This document shows, piece after piece, positions 26,564-37,795 of a stretch of DNA of 62,666 nucleotides. The DNA lies in contig JAAYJK010000102.1 in NCBI GenBank assembly GCA_012522955.1, positions 1 through 62,666 of the forward strand, in the 5' to 3' direction. This DNA comes from Syntrophomonadaceae bacterium (GTDB lineage: Bacteria > Bacillota > Syntrophomonadia > Syntrophomonadales > Syntrophomonadaceae). A program made the translations under genes and the position numbers. The notes beneath the pieces are model-generated. The model had not been told where the DNA came from, searched no databases, and saw only the letters and a list, made by a program, of their open reading frames with translations. Every line of letters starts with the position of its first letter. The stretch's first letter is position 1.

Positions 26564-26698
26564 CTATGCAGAAATAACTTTTCTTCCTTTTTTCCTTCTA
26601 TTAGCTAATACCCTTCTTCCTTCTGCCGTTGACATTCTCTTTCTAAACCCATGTACTTTTTTTCTCTGTCTATTCTTTGGCTGGTATGTTCTTTTCAT
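26564..26698 (-). CDS. rpmH: 50S ribosomal protein L34
   Basis: The 44-residue protein reads [18 protein letters not shown], then [20 protein letters not shown] and RKVISA: a complete and typical L34. It is very basic and binds 23S rRNA. It is the first gene of the leftward rpmH-rnpA-yidD-yidC-jag operon and faces dnaA across the origin. A strong promoter lies 35-64 bases upstream. Confidence 0.97.
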   Translation of the reverse strand: MKRTYQPKNRQRKKVHGFRKRMSTAEGRRVLANRRKKGRKVISA

Positions 26699-26942
26699 TA
26701 TCCACTATCCTCCTCTATATCAACACTTTCTAATTATATTTATATGTGACCCTAGATGTCAAGAATTCTACAGTCTTGGCAACCCTTCTAAATTAATACC
26801 CAATCTGTTATGATTATACTATATTTTTACCTATATCTAAATTAGATTATTCCTGGGTTTTATAGATATTCTATCGAGATATCCACAAATATCTCTCTAT
26901 CTAAAAATGCTTTTTGCACAAATTAACAGGAGGGTCACCTTA
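26699..26942. other. Origin region upstream of dnaA
   Basis: This AT-rich gap between the divergent rpmH and dnaA genes contains near-consensus DnaA boxes TTATCCACT (26698-26706) and ATATCCACA (26879-26887), each one mismatch from TTATCCACA. These would serve origin function and dnaA autoregulation. A TATACT -10-like box occurs at 26815-26820 without a clear -35. Confidence 0.75.
26733..26762 (-). promoter_or_regulatory. Sigma-A type promoter of rpmH
   Basis: On the minus strand TTGACA (26762-26757) and TATAAT (26738-26733) are both perfect consensus boxes with an 18-base spacer. They lie about 35 bases before the rpmH start codon. Confidence 0.85.
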
Positions 26943-28247
26943 ATGTCAATAGACTATGCTTTGATATGGAATAAAGTCATGGCTGCCATGCGAGAGGAAA
27001 CAGACCCCACTAGCTTTGATATCTGGTTTTCCATGGTGAAGTTTCACAGTTGGAAAAATGACAATATATATGTCATAGTACCCAATTCCTTGACTAAAGA
27101 CTGGATAGAATCCAGGTACCTGGATTGCATTCAAGCTAAATTTAAAGAATTAACCAATCGGGATATTAACCTATTTCTAACTACCGAACCATTCGTGGAT
27201 AATGGATCCTCTAACTCTTCATTAAATATGAAGTATAACTTTGATTCCTTCGTGGTGGGCAACAGTAATCGATTTGCTCATGCTGCTTGTTATGCAGTGG
27301 CCGAATCTCCTTCCAAGGCTTACAATCCATTATTCATTTATGGGGGAGTAGGTTTGGGTAAAACCCATTTAATGCAGGCTATAGGGCATCAAATACTTAG
27401 AAAACATCCTCATTATACGGTAATGTATGTTTCTTCAGAAAAATTTACCAATGATCTTATCAGCTCCATAAAGGACGATAATACTCCTGGATTCAGAAAC
27501 CGTTACCGCAGCATGGATGTGCTATTGATAGATGACATCCAGTTTTTAGCCGGTAAAGAAAGGACACAGGAGGAATTCTTCCATACTTTCAATACCCTGC
27601 ATGAATCTAACAAGCAGTTAGTAATTTCCAGTGATCGACCTCCACGCAATATACCAACCCTGGAAGATCGCTTGCGCAGCCGTTTTGAATGGGGCTTAAT
27701 TACAGATATACAGCCCCCGGACTTGGAAACCAGAATAGCTATTCTAAGAAAAAAAGCACAATCAGAAAATTTAAATGTTCCTTATGATATATTGGACTAT
27801 ATAGCCAATTCTATAGATTCCAATATTAGAGAATTGGAAGGTGCATTAATTCGCCTGGTTGCTTACGCTACCATTAGTAATAAGCCTTTGAATATGAGTA
27901 CGGTGATGGAGGCATTGAAAGATATACTTCCTCCTCCCAGTCCTAAAAAAATTACCATTGAGTCCATTCAGAAAGAGGTTTCCTCTTATTATGGTTTAGG
28001 TTTACGAGAATTAGTTTCTAAAAAGAGAAATAAACATATTTCTTATCCGAGACAGATAGCCATGTACCTCTGTCGAAAACTAACTGATGCTTCCTATCCT
28101 CAGATCGGCGAACAATTTGGAGGTAGAGATCACACTACGGTAATGCACGCTAATGATAAAATTGAGAAAGAAATAGCCAACGACCAGGAAGTATTACAGC
28201 TTATTAATACTTTTTGTAAGAAAATTGATCCCAGTTTTCCCATCTAA
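26943..28247 (+). CDS. dnaA: Chromosomal replication initiator DnaA
   Basis: DnaA is the ATP-dependent initiator that binds DnaA boxes and melts oriC. The 434-residue protein has domain I (1-80), a short linker, and an AAA+ domain with Walker A GGVGLGKTHL (about 137-146) and Walker B LLIDDIQFL. The C-terminal HTH has the signature GGRDHTTVMHA (about 393-403). The frame is open to 26907, but ATG 26943 has AGGAGG 9 bases upstream and gives the normal N-terminus. Genes on both sides diverge from here, marking the origin. Confidence 0.97.
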   Translation: MSIDYALIWNKVMAAMREETDPTSFDIWFSMVKFHSWKNDNIYVIVPNSLTKDWIESRYLDCIQAKFKELTNRDINLFLTTEPFVDNGSSNSSLNMKYNFDSFVVGNSNRFAHAACYAVAESPSKAYNPLFIYGGVGLGKTHLMQAIGHQILRKHPHYTVMYVSSEKFTNDLISSIKDDNTPGFRNRYRSMDVLLIDDIQFLAGKERTQEEFFHTFNTLHESNKQLVISSDRPPRNIPTLEDRLRSRFEWGLITDIQPPDLETRIAILRKKAQSENLNVPYDILDYIANSIDSNIRELEGALIRLVAYATISNKPLNMSTVMEALKDILPPPSPKKITIESIQKEVSSYYGLGLRELVSKKRNKHISYPRQIAMYLCRKLTDASYPQIGEQFGGRDHTTVMHANDKIEKEIANDQEVLQLINTFCKKIDPSFPI

Positions 28248-28418
28248 ACCGAAGCACTTATACACAGGTTTTCAAAGGCTTATATCACCTAAAAGCAGGC
28301 CTTAGCGTTATGTATTAACATATCCACCGCTACTACTACTACAACTACTAGTTGTTAATAAATAATAAATAAGATCCGGATCCAAAGACAAAAAAATGAT
28401 TTCTTGGAGGTATTAGAG
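28248..28418. other. oriC unwinding region between dnaA and dnaN
   Basis: This gap contains a DnaA box TTATACACA (28258-28266) and a box-like ATATCCACC (28320-28328). After a short GC step come seven consecutive trinucleotides CTA CTA CTA CTA CAA CTA CTA (28330-28350), then an AT-rich stretch GTTGTTAATAAATAATAAAT. Read 3' to 5' on the minus strand the triplets are the GAT-type DnaA-trios known from the B. subtilis unwinding element. The order box, GC, trio, AT-rich is the same as there. Confidence 0.8.
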
Positions 28419-29561
28419 ATGAAATTTATCATTGAAAAAAAAGAGTTGTCTTCTCTCTCCAGTTTGGTTTATCGAGCTGCTTCCAGCAAGAACACTATTC
28501 CCATCCTATCCGGCATGTTGATACAGGTTAATCCGACCCAAGGATTAACCTTGACTGCGACTGATATGGATATCGGAATTGTAGCTTCCACCCAGGAGGT
28601 AGAAGTGTTGACCGATGGGCAGGTTCTAGTAAATGCTCATTATTTTAACGATTTTATCAAACTGCTGCCAGATGGCATAATTACCATTGAGTTAAACCAG
28701 GAGGCTTCCAAGTTAAGTATTAATTACGGACGCTCTTCTGGATTTATTAATATTTACCGTGATTTTGAGTATCCTAACCTACCATTGGAGAAAATGGAAA
28801 AAAGGATGGAGTTGCCTCAATCGATTTTAAGGGAAGCCTTGCGAAAAACTTCTTTTGCCGCTGCCTTTAACCATTTTCGGCCTGTTTTTACGGGAGTTTT
28901 GTTTGATTTCTTAGCCGATCATCAATTGCGAATAGTAGCCTCTGATACCCATAGATTAGCCTATTATGCTTATGAATTAAAAGAAGAACAAGATAGAGAG
29001 CCCTTTAATTTTATAATTCCTATCCGGACCGTAAACGAACTGATGCGGGTTCTCAACGAAGAAGAGGAGAATATAAACATCTCTTTTGGTGAAAACAATG
29101 TCATATTCCATAAAGAGAATTTTACTTTGCTGTCTCGTTTGATAGAAGGGAGTTATCCCAATTATAGGCAGGTAATTCCCTTAAACTCCAGCTCCCAGGT
29201 ATTAATTAATAGCAATGCCATATTAAATGCTTTGGAGCGTGCCAAAACCATGCCTACTGATGATAAATTAAAGATACAGAATGTGCAGTTTAAATTCAAA
29301 GAAAATGAAGTGCTCATCAATGCTTTTTCAGAAATCATGGGGGAATTGGAAGAATTTATTGAAGAAATTCAGATAGATGGAGAAAAAGAAGTGAATATTG
29401 CTTTTAACACTAACTATTTTTTGGATATTGCCAAAATTATGCAGGCAGAATGCCAAAATATGCAAATAGATTTGTCTGGATCCATTGGACCTGCTATAAT
29501 TAAGAATCCTGAGAAAGATAATTATCTTTATGTACTGGTTCCCTTGCGATCTAGTAATTAA
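28419..29561 (+). CDS. dnaN: DNA polymerase III beta subunit (sliding clamp)
   Basis: This 380-residue protein is the ring clamp that tethers the replicase. It opens MKFIIEKKELSSL, contains the motif FRPVFTGVLFDF near 150, SDTHRLAYY near 175 and the usual ending NYLYVLVPLRSSN. ATG 28419 is preceded by TTGGAGGT at the right spacing. An upstream TTG at 28404 would add five residues and include the ribosome site, so it is unlikely. It precedes recF by 20 bases. Confidence 0.96.
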   Translation: MKFIIEKKELSSLSSLVYRAASSKNTIPILSGMLIQVNPTQGLTLTATDMDIGIVASTQEVEVLTDGQVLVNAHYFNDFIKLLPDGIITIELNQEASKLSINYGRSSGFINIYRDFEYPNLPLEKMEKRMELPQSILREALRKTSFAAAFNHFRPVFTGVLFDFLADHQLRIVASDTHRLAYYAYELKEEQDREPFNFIIPIRTVNELMRVLNEEEENINISFGENNVIFHKENFTLLSRLIEGSYPNYRQVIPLNSSSQVLINSNAILNALERAKTMPTDDKLKIQNVQFKFKENEVLINAFSEIMGELEEFIEEIQIDGEKEVNIAFNTNYFLDIAKIMQAECQNMQIDLSGSIGPAIIKNPEKDNYLYVLVPLRSSN

Positions 29562-29581
29562 AGGAGAGTAGGATTTGAGGT

Positions 29582-30673
29582 TTGAAACTCCAAAAAATAA
29601 GCATCTCAAATTTTAGAAATATCAATGAGCTGGAATATCAGCCTAAACCAGGATTGAATATTCTAATGGGAGATAACGCCCAAGGAAAAACCAATATACT
29701 GGAAGCTATATTTGTAGTTGCTACCGCAAGTTCTTTTCGTACCAACAATGATCGTTTATTAGTGCAGCAGGGAAAAGAAAAATATGGACTTAAGGCAACT
29801 CATATGGTAGATAAGCGAGCTGTTAATACAGAGATAGAATACCATTGGGAGAGGGGAAAACAGCTTAGGATTAATTCAAAAAAGAGCAGCCAAAATAATC
29901 CCAATCGTCTGCGAGTGGTAGATTTTACTCCAGACGATTTATATTTGGTGAAAGGAAGTCCCTCCCGCAGAAGAAAATATATTGATTATATTTTAAAAGA
30001 AGTAACAACAGAGTACAGGCTTTTGTTAGATAATTATTATAAAATATTAAGAAGAAGAAATGAGGCTTTAAGAAAGAATGAAGTTAACGGTAAGTCTTAT
30101 CGTGTAATAAGCGAATTATTTGCTGAATATGCTGCCAAAATAATCAAAAACAGAATTAATTTGGTCAAGCTCTTGGATAAGATTACTTCACATACTTACT
30201 TGCAATTAAGTCAGGACCAGGAAGAGATAAAAATCAAGTATGCTTTATCTTTTCCCTTTCAAGAAGATAAGATTAATTATATAACTCTTAATGAAAATCT
30301 AAGTAAATATTTAGAAGAGAACCGGGAAAATGAATTAAGAAGAAAAAGCACACTGGTAGGCCCACACTTGGATGATATTAATATTTACCTGCAAAACCAG
30401 CATGCTCGCCTTTTCGCATCTCAGGGTCAGCAGAGAAATATAGCGGTTAGTTTAAAAATAGCTCAGGTTTTAGCCTTTAAAGAAATAATTGGATTCTACC
30501 CGCTTTTATTGTTGGATGAAGTACTGGCAGAGTTCGATGACCCAAGAAAAGCCAGGTTATTGGATTATATTAATAGGGCCGAATATCAGAGTATACTTAC
30601 TTCAGTAGTTAATGACTTGCTTTATCCTTATCAGGAGAGAATATCCCTGGTTAAATCAGGTCATATATTATGA
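29582..30673 (+). CDS. recF: DNA replication and repair protein RecF
   Basis: RecF loads RecA at gaps and is an SMC-like ABC ATPase. The 363-residue protein has Walker A GDNAQGKTNILEAI (about 31-44), the signature region FASQGQQRNIAVSLK and Walker B PLLLLDEVLAEFDD. The start is a TTG at 29582 with AAGGAGAG about 15 bases before it and GAGGT closer, which is weak. Its 3' end overlaps a few bases with the open frame of remB. Confidence 0.95.
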   Translation: MKLQKISISNFRNINELEYQPKPGLNILMGDNAQGKTNILEAIFVVATASSFRTNNDRLLVQQGKEKYGLKATHMVDKRAVNTEIEYHWERGKQLRINSKKSSQNNPNRLRVVDFTPDDLYLVKGSPSRRRKYIDYILKEVTTEYRLLLDNYYKILRRRNEALRKNEVNGKSYRVISELFAEYAAKIIKNRINLVKLLDKITSHTYLQLSQDQEEIKIKYALSFPFQEDKINYITLNENLSKYLEENRENELRRKSTLVGPHLDDINIYLQNQHARLFASQGQQRNIAVSLKIAQVLAFKEIIGFYPLLLLDEVLAEFDDPRKARLLDYINRAEYQSILTSVVNDLLYPYQERISLVKSGHIL

Positions 30674-30756
30674 ATGGTGAAAAAAGCGCTTTAATCGGGT
30701 TAAAAAAAGCAGGTCTAAGCTGGCCTAATAGAAAAAAAGGAGATGGAGGTAGCTGC

Positions 30757-30999
30757 ATGTATGTTCATCTAGGGAATAATTTCATTATAGCCGGAGAAAA
30801 GATTATAGCTGTACTCAATTATGGCGCACCAGTTTCGCCGGATTTGCAGGAAATAGTAGAAATTGCCCGCTTGGAAAACAAGCTAAGCAATATCAGCAAT
30901 AATGGCAAAGAAAAAGCAGTTGTGGTATGTGATGATAGGGTATATCTGTCTCCTATTTCCTCAACTACTTTATTCAAAAGAGCGTTCAATTATTATTAA
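30757..30999 (+). CDS. remB: Extracellular matrix regulator RemB family protein (YaaB)
   Basis: This 80-residue DUF370-type protein starts MYVHLGNNFIIAGEKIIAVL and ends STTLFKRAFNYY. RemB/YaaB sits between recF and gyrB in many Bacillota. In B. subtilis it influences biofilm matrix expression, while its direct role is unclear. The frame extends back to 30670, but ATG 30757 has GGAGG seven bases before it and gives the family-standard N-terminus. Confidence 0.9.
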   Translation: MYVHLGNNFIIAGEKIIAVLNYGAPVSPDLQEIVEIARLENKLSNISNNGKEKAVVVCDDRVYLSPISSTTLFKRAFNYY

Positions 31000-31009
31000 G
31001 GAGGGTTAA

Positions 31010-32920
<1,911 letters not shown>

Positions 32921-32933
32921 GGGTGAATGATAG

Positions 32934-35372
32934 GTGGGAGAAAAGAACTTGTTTGAAAAAATTATACCGATTGATATAGAAAAAGAAGTAAAAAAATCTT
33001 TTCTGGAATACTCCATGAGCGTTATCGTATCCCGAGCTATCCCTGATTTTCGCGATGGTTTGAAACCGGTACATCGGCGTATACTATACGCTTTGCATGA
33101 TCAGGGCATGACCCATGATAAACCCCATAGAAAATCAGCTACCATAGTCGGGGAAGTAATGGGAAAATACCACCCTCATGGGGATGCAGCTATATATCAA
33201 ACCATGGTAAAAATGGCCCAAGAGTTTTCTATGCGTTATCCTCTGGTGGATGGACATGGCAATTTTGGTTCAATAGATGGTGATTCAGCTGCGGCTATGA
33301 GATATACCGAAAGCCGGATGGCCAAAATAGCCTCCGAATTATTGAAGGATATCGACAAGGATACCATAGACTGGAGAGCCAACTATGATGACAGCCGACA
33401 GGAACCAGTCGTACTGCCGGCACGAATTCCCAATCTGTTAATAAATGGGTCATCGGGAATAGCAGTAGGAATGGCTACCAACATACCGCCGCATAATTTA
33501 GGTGAAGTAGTAGAGGCCCTTAATATGCTCATAGATAACCCCCAGGCGGATCTGGATGAATTGATGCAGGTTATACCTGGGCCAGATTTTCCTACCGCAG
33601 GAATAATTATGGGCAGTGAGGGTATTTACAAGGCTTTTAAAACCGGGCGAGGCAGTATTAAGATACGGGCCAGGTACGAGATTGAAGAGCGAAAAGGCGG
33701 GAGAAATGCCATTGTAGTAACAGAAATTCCCTATCAGGTTAATAAAGCCCGGCTGGTAGAAAAAATTGCCCAATTGGCCCGGGACAAAAAGATTGAAGGC
33801 ATCGTAGATTTAAGAGATGAGTCCAGTCGCAAAGGCATTCGAGTAGTTATCGAAGTTAAAAAAGATGTCAATGTAAATGTAGTGGTCAATAAACTCTTTA
33901 AGCACACTCAGATGCAGGACAGTTTTGGCATTATAATGCTGGGCTTGGTCAAGGGGCAGCCGCGGACCTTAAGCCTGAAGGAGATATTGGAAAATTATCT
34001 GGAGCACCGGCAGGAAGTAATCAGGCGGGGCACGGAATATGATTTGAAGATTGCCCGGGAGCGCATGCATATAGTAGAGGGCTTGAAGATAGCCCTGGAC
34101 AACCTGGATGATATAGTTAATCTGATAAGAAGCAGCAAGGACCGGGAAACAGCAAGGAAGGCATTAATAAGCCGATTCGCACTTAGTGAAAAACAGGCCA
34201 ATGCTATTTTGGATATGAGATTGGTTCAGCTAACCGGATTGGAAAGAATTCGCTTGGAAGAAGAATATGAGGAACTATTAGCCAGAATAGATGAGTACTT
34301 GGATATTCTGGCCCGGCCGGAGAGAGTTCTGGCCATTATTAAAGAGGATTTAGCCGATATCAAAAAGCGTTATGGAGACGAAAGAAGAACCGAAATAGCC
34401 GCAGATGATTCTGATAGCGATATAGAAGATTTTATCGAGGATCATGAAGTTATGATTACATTAAGCAATCGAGGATATGTAAAAAGACAGCCCATAGACG
34501 CATATAAATCCCAACGTCGGGGCGGCAAAGGGGTAATAGCCAGTAAAATCCGAACCGAAGATGCTGCCGATAGTGTAGTAGTTACCAGTGTTCTGGCTAA
34601 CCTGCTTTTCTTTACCAATCAGGGTCGAGTATTTAGCATGAAAGCCTATAAAATTCCTGAATCAACCCGGCAGGCTAAAGGGTTGCCCATAATCAACCTG
34701 ATTGAGTTAAGGCCAGGGGAGATGGTTACTACCTTAGTGGCAGCCCGGGCTTTTGACAACACTAAGCATCTGATTATGGTGACCAGACAGGGAGTAACTA
34801 AAAAAGTGGCTTTATCGGCCTTTTCCAATATCAGAAAAACCGGCTTGATAGCAGTAAACTTGCATGAAAAAGATGAATTGGTAGGGGTTCGAAGAGTCGA
34901 AAGCGGAGATCGAATTATGATTGCTAGTTCCTATGGTTATTCGATAACCTTCGATGAAAAGCAGGTAAGACCTATGGGCCGAACTGCAGCCGGAGTGAGA
35001 GGGATACGCCTGAGGCCGGGTGATTACGTGGTTGGTATCGATAAATATCGGGAGGAAGCCGATGTGTTGTTGGTGACCGAAAAAGGCTATGGAAAACGGA
35101 CCCACCTGGAGGAGTTCAGGGAACAAAATCGGGGTGGTAAAGGGTTAAAGACCATTGATGTAACCGATAAAAATGGCCCCCTGGTGTCTTTTAAAGTAGT
35201 AACCGAGGATGAAGAGCTGGTTATTTTAACCGGAGAAGGTCATGTTATAAGGTTGCTAGTGCAGGATATATCAGTACAGAAAAGGTATTCACGGGGAGTA
35301 ATGATGATCAAACTTTCTGCTAATGACAAAATCGTCGGACTGGCTCGGTTTAAAGCCGAGAAAGAAGAGTAA
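32934..35372 (+). CDS. gyrA: DNA gyrase subunit A
   Basis: The DNA-cleaving subunit. The catalytic Tyr is Y124 in [10 protein letters not shown]. The C-terminal beta-pinwheel carries the GyrA box QRRGGKG (about 523-529), which separates gyrase from ParC. Total 812 residues. The quinolone-determining stretch reads [11 protein letters not shown], so the usual Ser (E. coli 83) is Ala85 and the usual acidic residue (E. coli 87) is Gln89. That pair normally anchors the drug's metal-water bridge. The start is GTG at 32934. Confidence 0.97.
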   Translation: MGEKNLFEKIIPIDIEKEVKKSFLEYSMSVIVSRAIPDFRDGLKPVHRRILYALHDQGMTHDKPHRKSATIVGEVMGKYHPHGDAAIYQTMVKMAQEFSMRYPLVDGHGNFGSIDGDSAAAMRYTESRMAKIASELLKDIDKDTIDWRANYDDSRQEPVVLPARIPNLLINGSSGIAVGMATNIPPHNLGEVVEALNMLIDNPQADLDELMQVIPGPDFPTAGIIMGSEGIYKAFKTGRGSIKIRARYEIEERKGGRNAIVVTEIPYQVNKARLVEKIAQLARDKKIEGIVDLRDESSRKGIRVVIEVKKDVNVNVVVNKLFKHTQMQDSFGIIMLGLVKGQPRTLSLKEILENYLEHRQEVIRRGTEYDLKIARERMHIVEGLKIALDNLDDIVNLIRSSKDRETARKALISRFALSEKQANAILDMRLVQLTGLERIRLEEEYEELLARIDEYLDILARPERVLAIIKEDLADIKKRYGDERRTEIAADDSDSDIEDFIEDHEVMITLSNRGYVKRQPIDAYKSQRRGGKGVIASKIRTEDAADSVVVTSVLANLLFFTNQGRVFSMKAYKIPESTRQAKGLPIINLIELRPGEMVTTLVAARAFDNTKHLIMVTRQGVTKKVALSAFSNIRKTGLIAVNLHEKDELVGVRRVESGDRIMIASSYGYSITFDEKQVRPMGRTAAGVRGIRLRPGDYVVGIDKYREEADVLLVTEKGYGKRTHLEEFREQNRGGKGLKTIDVTDKNGPLVSFKVVTEDEELVILTGEGHVIRLLVQDISVQKRYSRGVMMIKLSANDKIVGLARFKAEKEE

Positions 35373-35391
35373 ATAAGGGAAGGGAATTATT

Positions 35392-36267
35392 ATGAGCACG
35401 CCGGTGAAAAGAGTAGCAGCTATTCACGATTTGTCGGGATTTGGCCGAGCTTCATTATCGGCTATTATACCTATCATATCAGCCATGGGGATTCAGGTTT
35501 GTCCTGTGCCTACGGCTATATTGTCCACTCATACCGGAGGTTTTGACGATTACAAGTTTATCGATTTGAGTGAACATCTGGAAGCTTACCTGGAACATTG
35601 GAAAAAACTAAACATTTCCTTTGATTGTATATACAGCGGATTTCTGGGTTCACCTCAACAGATAGACATAATAAGTCAATTCCACCAGGATTGTAACCAT
35701 AATCAACCCTTGATTGTAATTGATCCGGTTATGGGGGACAATGGGCAACTGTACCAAACCATGAGCATGGAAATGGTAGTAAAAATGCGTTCTTTTATTG
35801 AGCCGGCGGATATTATAACCCCTAATTTTACCGAAGCAGCTTTTTTATTAAATGAGGAATATCGGGAAAACATCAGCGAGGAAGAGGCCAAAAAATGGCT
35901 GTGCCGCTTAGCCCAGATGGGGCCAAAAACAGTAATAATTACCAGTGTGCCCGATATCCCAGGCCGGCGCAACACGGAAGTAATAGCATTTGACAGTAAA
36001 GATGGCCGTTTCTGGAAGGTGAAATGTGATTATATTCCGGCTTTTTTTCCCGGAACTGGAGACGGCTTTACCAGCGTAATAGTGGGAAGCATGTTGCAGG
36101 GCGACAGCCTGCCCATAGCCCTGGATAGAGCGGTACAATTCATATCCATGGCTATAAGAGCCAGTTATGGCTATAATTATCCTCACCGGGAAGGGGTATT
36201 GCTGGAGCGAGTGCTGGATAATCTAAAGGCTCCGGTAATGGTAAGCAGTTATGAAATACTGGAATAG
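35392..36267 (+). CDS. Pyridoxal/pyridoxamine kinase family protein
   Basis: This 291-residue protein belongs to the PdxK/PdxY branch of the ribokinase superfamily. It opens VAAIHDLSGFGRASL and includes IVIDPVMGDNGQLY (about 108-121), TPNFTEAAFL (about 143) and a C-terminal FFPGTGDGFTSV, where GTGD holds the catalytic Asp. It should phosphorylate B6 vitamers to feed PLP formation. PLP enzymes (SelA, the aminotransferase downstream) are nearby. It lies 20 bases after gyrA but before the T-box, so it is controlled separately from the serine genes. Confidence 0.85.
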   Translation: MSTPVKRVAAIHDLSGFGRASLSAIIPIISAMGIQVCPVPTAILSTHTGGFDDYKFIDLSEHLEAYLEHWKKLNISFDCIYSGFLGSPQQIDIISQFHQDCNHNQPLIVIDPVMGDNGQLYQTMSMEMVVKMRSFIEPADIITPNFTEAAFLLNEEYRENISEEEAKKWLCRLAQMGPKTVIITSVPDIPGRRNTEVIAFDSKDGRFWKVKCDYIPAFFPGTGDGFTSVIVGSMLQGDSLPIALDRAVQFISMAIRASYGYNYPHREGVLLERVLDNLKAPVMVSSYEILE

Positions 36268-36306
36268 CCAGTCGAAAAAATATTATCAGGTACTTATAGC
36301 ATTTCC

Positions 36307-36335
36307 TTGTCAAGTAGGAAAGAATATAATATAAT
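36307..36335 (+). promoter_or_regulatory. Promoter of the serine T-box transcript
   Basis: TTGTCA (36307-36312) and TATAAT (36330-36335) are separated by 17 bases. They lie just before the T-box leader. Confidence 0.75.
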
Positions 36336-36344
36336 TAACAGCAA

Positions 36345-36572
36345 TCTTTAAGAAAGTGTTGGCGATGAAGGGGATTAGTAAATACTTGAGGCAGTCAAGA
36401 GAGCAGGCGGATGGTGCGAGCCTGCCTGTAAAAGGTATTGAATCCACCCCGGATGCTGTCTGTGAAAGCAGATCGGTAGTACCGTTATAACTGGTTGAGC
36501 GGGTGTTTTAACACCAATAAGGGTGGCAACGCGGGATATACCTCTCGTCCCTATAGGGGCGAGGGTTTTTTA
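36345..36572 (+). promoter_or_regulatory. T-box riboswitch, serine specifier (UCC)
   Basis: The leader shows the T-box sequence AAGGGTGGCAACGCGGG at 36519-36535. Stem I landmarks are AGAGAGC and GATGGTGCGAG. The specifier loop GAATCCACC places the codon TCC (Ser) at 36443-36445. A terminator with arms around CTCGTCCC/GGGGCGAG and six T residues ends at about 36571. Uncharged tRNA-Ser(GGA), encoded at 42170-42264, would pair with UCC and stabilise the antiterminator. The downstream genes are an aminotransferase, serA and serS. Confidence 0.93.
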
Positions 36573-36617
36573 TATTCTGGGACCTTATTTTAAGTATTTA
36601 TCCAAGGAGGATTATTG

Positions 36618-37775
36618 ATGATAGGACAACAGTATTTGCTGCTGCCAGGCCCTACTCCTATTCCTGAGCGGGTACAGCAGGCTATGAATAGGCCCATGAT
36701 CAACCATCGGGGACCCGAATTCAGGGATATACTCCTGGAAGTAAACCGGGGAGTTAAAAGCATCTATGGTACAGATCATAATCTCTTGATTTATCCATCA
36801 TCCGGTACTGGGGCGCTGGAAGCTTCAATAGTGAATTTCATATCTCCGGGAGATAAAGTCCTGGCCATATCTATAGGAGTTTTTGGCGATAGGTTCGCTA
36901 GCATCGCCCAAAATTTTGGGGCCCAGGTGGAAAAGCTCAGCTTTAAGTGGGGGCAAGGGGCAGATCCCAACGTGGTTCGAGAAGCAATAAGCAAGGACAA
37001 AGAAAAAAGGATTAAAGCGGTAGTAGTAACTCATAATGAGACTTCTACCGGGACCTATAATGATATAAAAGCCATCAAAGAAGCTATGCAGGATCATCCA
37101 GCCCTATTGATGGTGGACTGTGTAAGCGGCCTGGGAGCGCTGGAGTTCCAGATGGATGCTTGGGGGGTTGATGTAGCCTTAAGCGGTTCACAAAAGGCTT
37201 TTATGATTCCACCTGGATTGGGCTTTATGGCCTTTAGTGACCGAGCCCTTAAGATTCACGGCCAGAATAACAATCATAGATTCTACTGGGATGTTACCGA
37301 AGGATTAAAGTATTTGGAAAAAGGACAAACTGCTTTTACACCAGCAATTTCCCTTTTTTATGGACTGCAGGAAGCGCTGTCCATGATGCTGGCAGAGGGA
37401 GTGGATAATATAATTAAGCGGCATCTCCGTTATCGGAATATGGTCAGATCTGCCATTAGAGCCATGGGCATGGATTTGCTGGCTGCAGAGGAGCAGGCCT
37501 CTACGGCAGTGACGGCAGTGCTGGCTCCGGGAGGGGCAGGAGCCAACCAGATTAGAAGCCGCATGCTAAATCGATTTAATATCGTGGTAGCCGGAGGACA
37601 ACAGGAATTAGATGATGTTATGTTTAGGCTTGGACATCTGGGGTATGTGAGAGAATTGGATCTTTTAGCGGTAATTGCCGCCCTGGAGATTGTTATGCTA
37701 GAGAGTGGCTTTAAGGTTGAGTTGGGGGCAGGTGTTAACCAAGCCCAGAAATTTATGTTGAGAGCTGAAGATTAA
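36618..37775 (+). CDS. Class V aminotransferase (serine/alanine-glyoxylate type)
   Basis: This 385-residue PLP enzyme opens with LLPGPTPIPERVQQAM and has SGTGALEASIVNF (about 57) and the PLP-lysine motif ALSGSQKAFMIPPGLGF (about 186-202). It belongs to the alanine-glyoxylate/serine-pyruvate aminotransferase group. Being first under a serine T-box and followed by serA and serS, it probably acts as the serine-pathway transaminase (phosphohydroxypyruvate to phosphoserine). The true substrate cannot be read from sequence. ATG 36618 is chosen, with AGGAGG 7 bases upstream. Confidence 0.88.
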   Translation: MIGQQYLLLPGPTPIPERVQQAMNRPMINHRGPEFRDILLEVNRGVKSIYGTDHNLLIYPSSGTGALEASIVNFISPGDKVLAISIGVFGDRFASIAQNFGAQVEKLSFKWGQGADPNVVREAISKDKEKRIKAVVVTHNETSTGTYNDIKAIKEAMQDHPALLMVDCVSGLGALEFQMDAWGVDVALSGSQKAFMIPPGLGFMAFSDRALKIHGQNNNHRFYWDVTEGLKYLEKGQTAFTPAISLFYGLQEALSMMLAEGVDNIIKRHLRYRNMVRSAIRAMGMDLLAAEEQASTAVTAVLAPGGAGANQIRSRMLNRFNIVVAGGQQELDDVMFRLGHLGYVRELDLLAVIAALEIVMLESGFKVELGAGVNQAQKFMLRAED

Positions 37776-37795
37776 AAGAGAAAGGAGCATAACTG

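Noticed and set aside
28366-28384. GGATCCGGATCC-like palindrome before dnaN as a regulatory site
   Set aside because: Short palindromes of this size occur by chance, and no known origin protein site matches.
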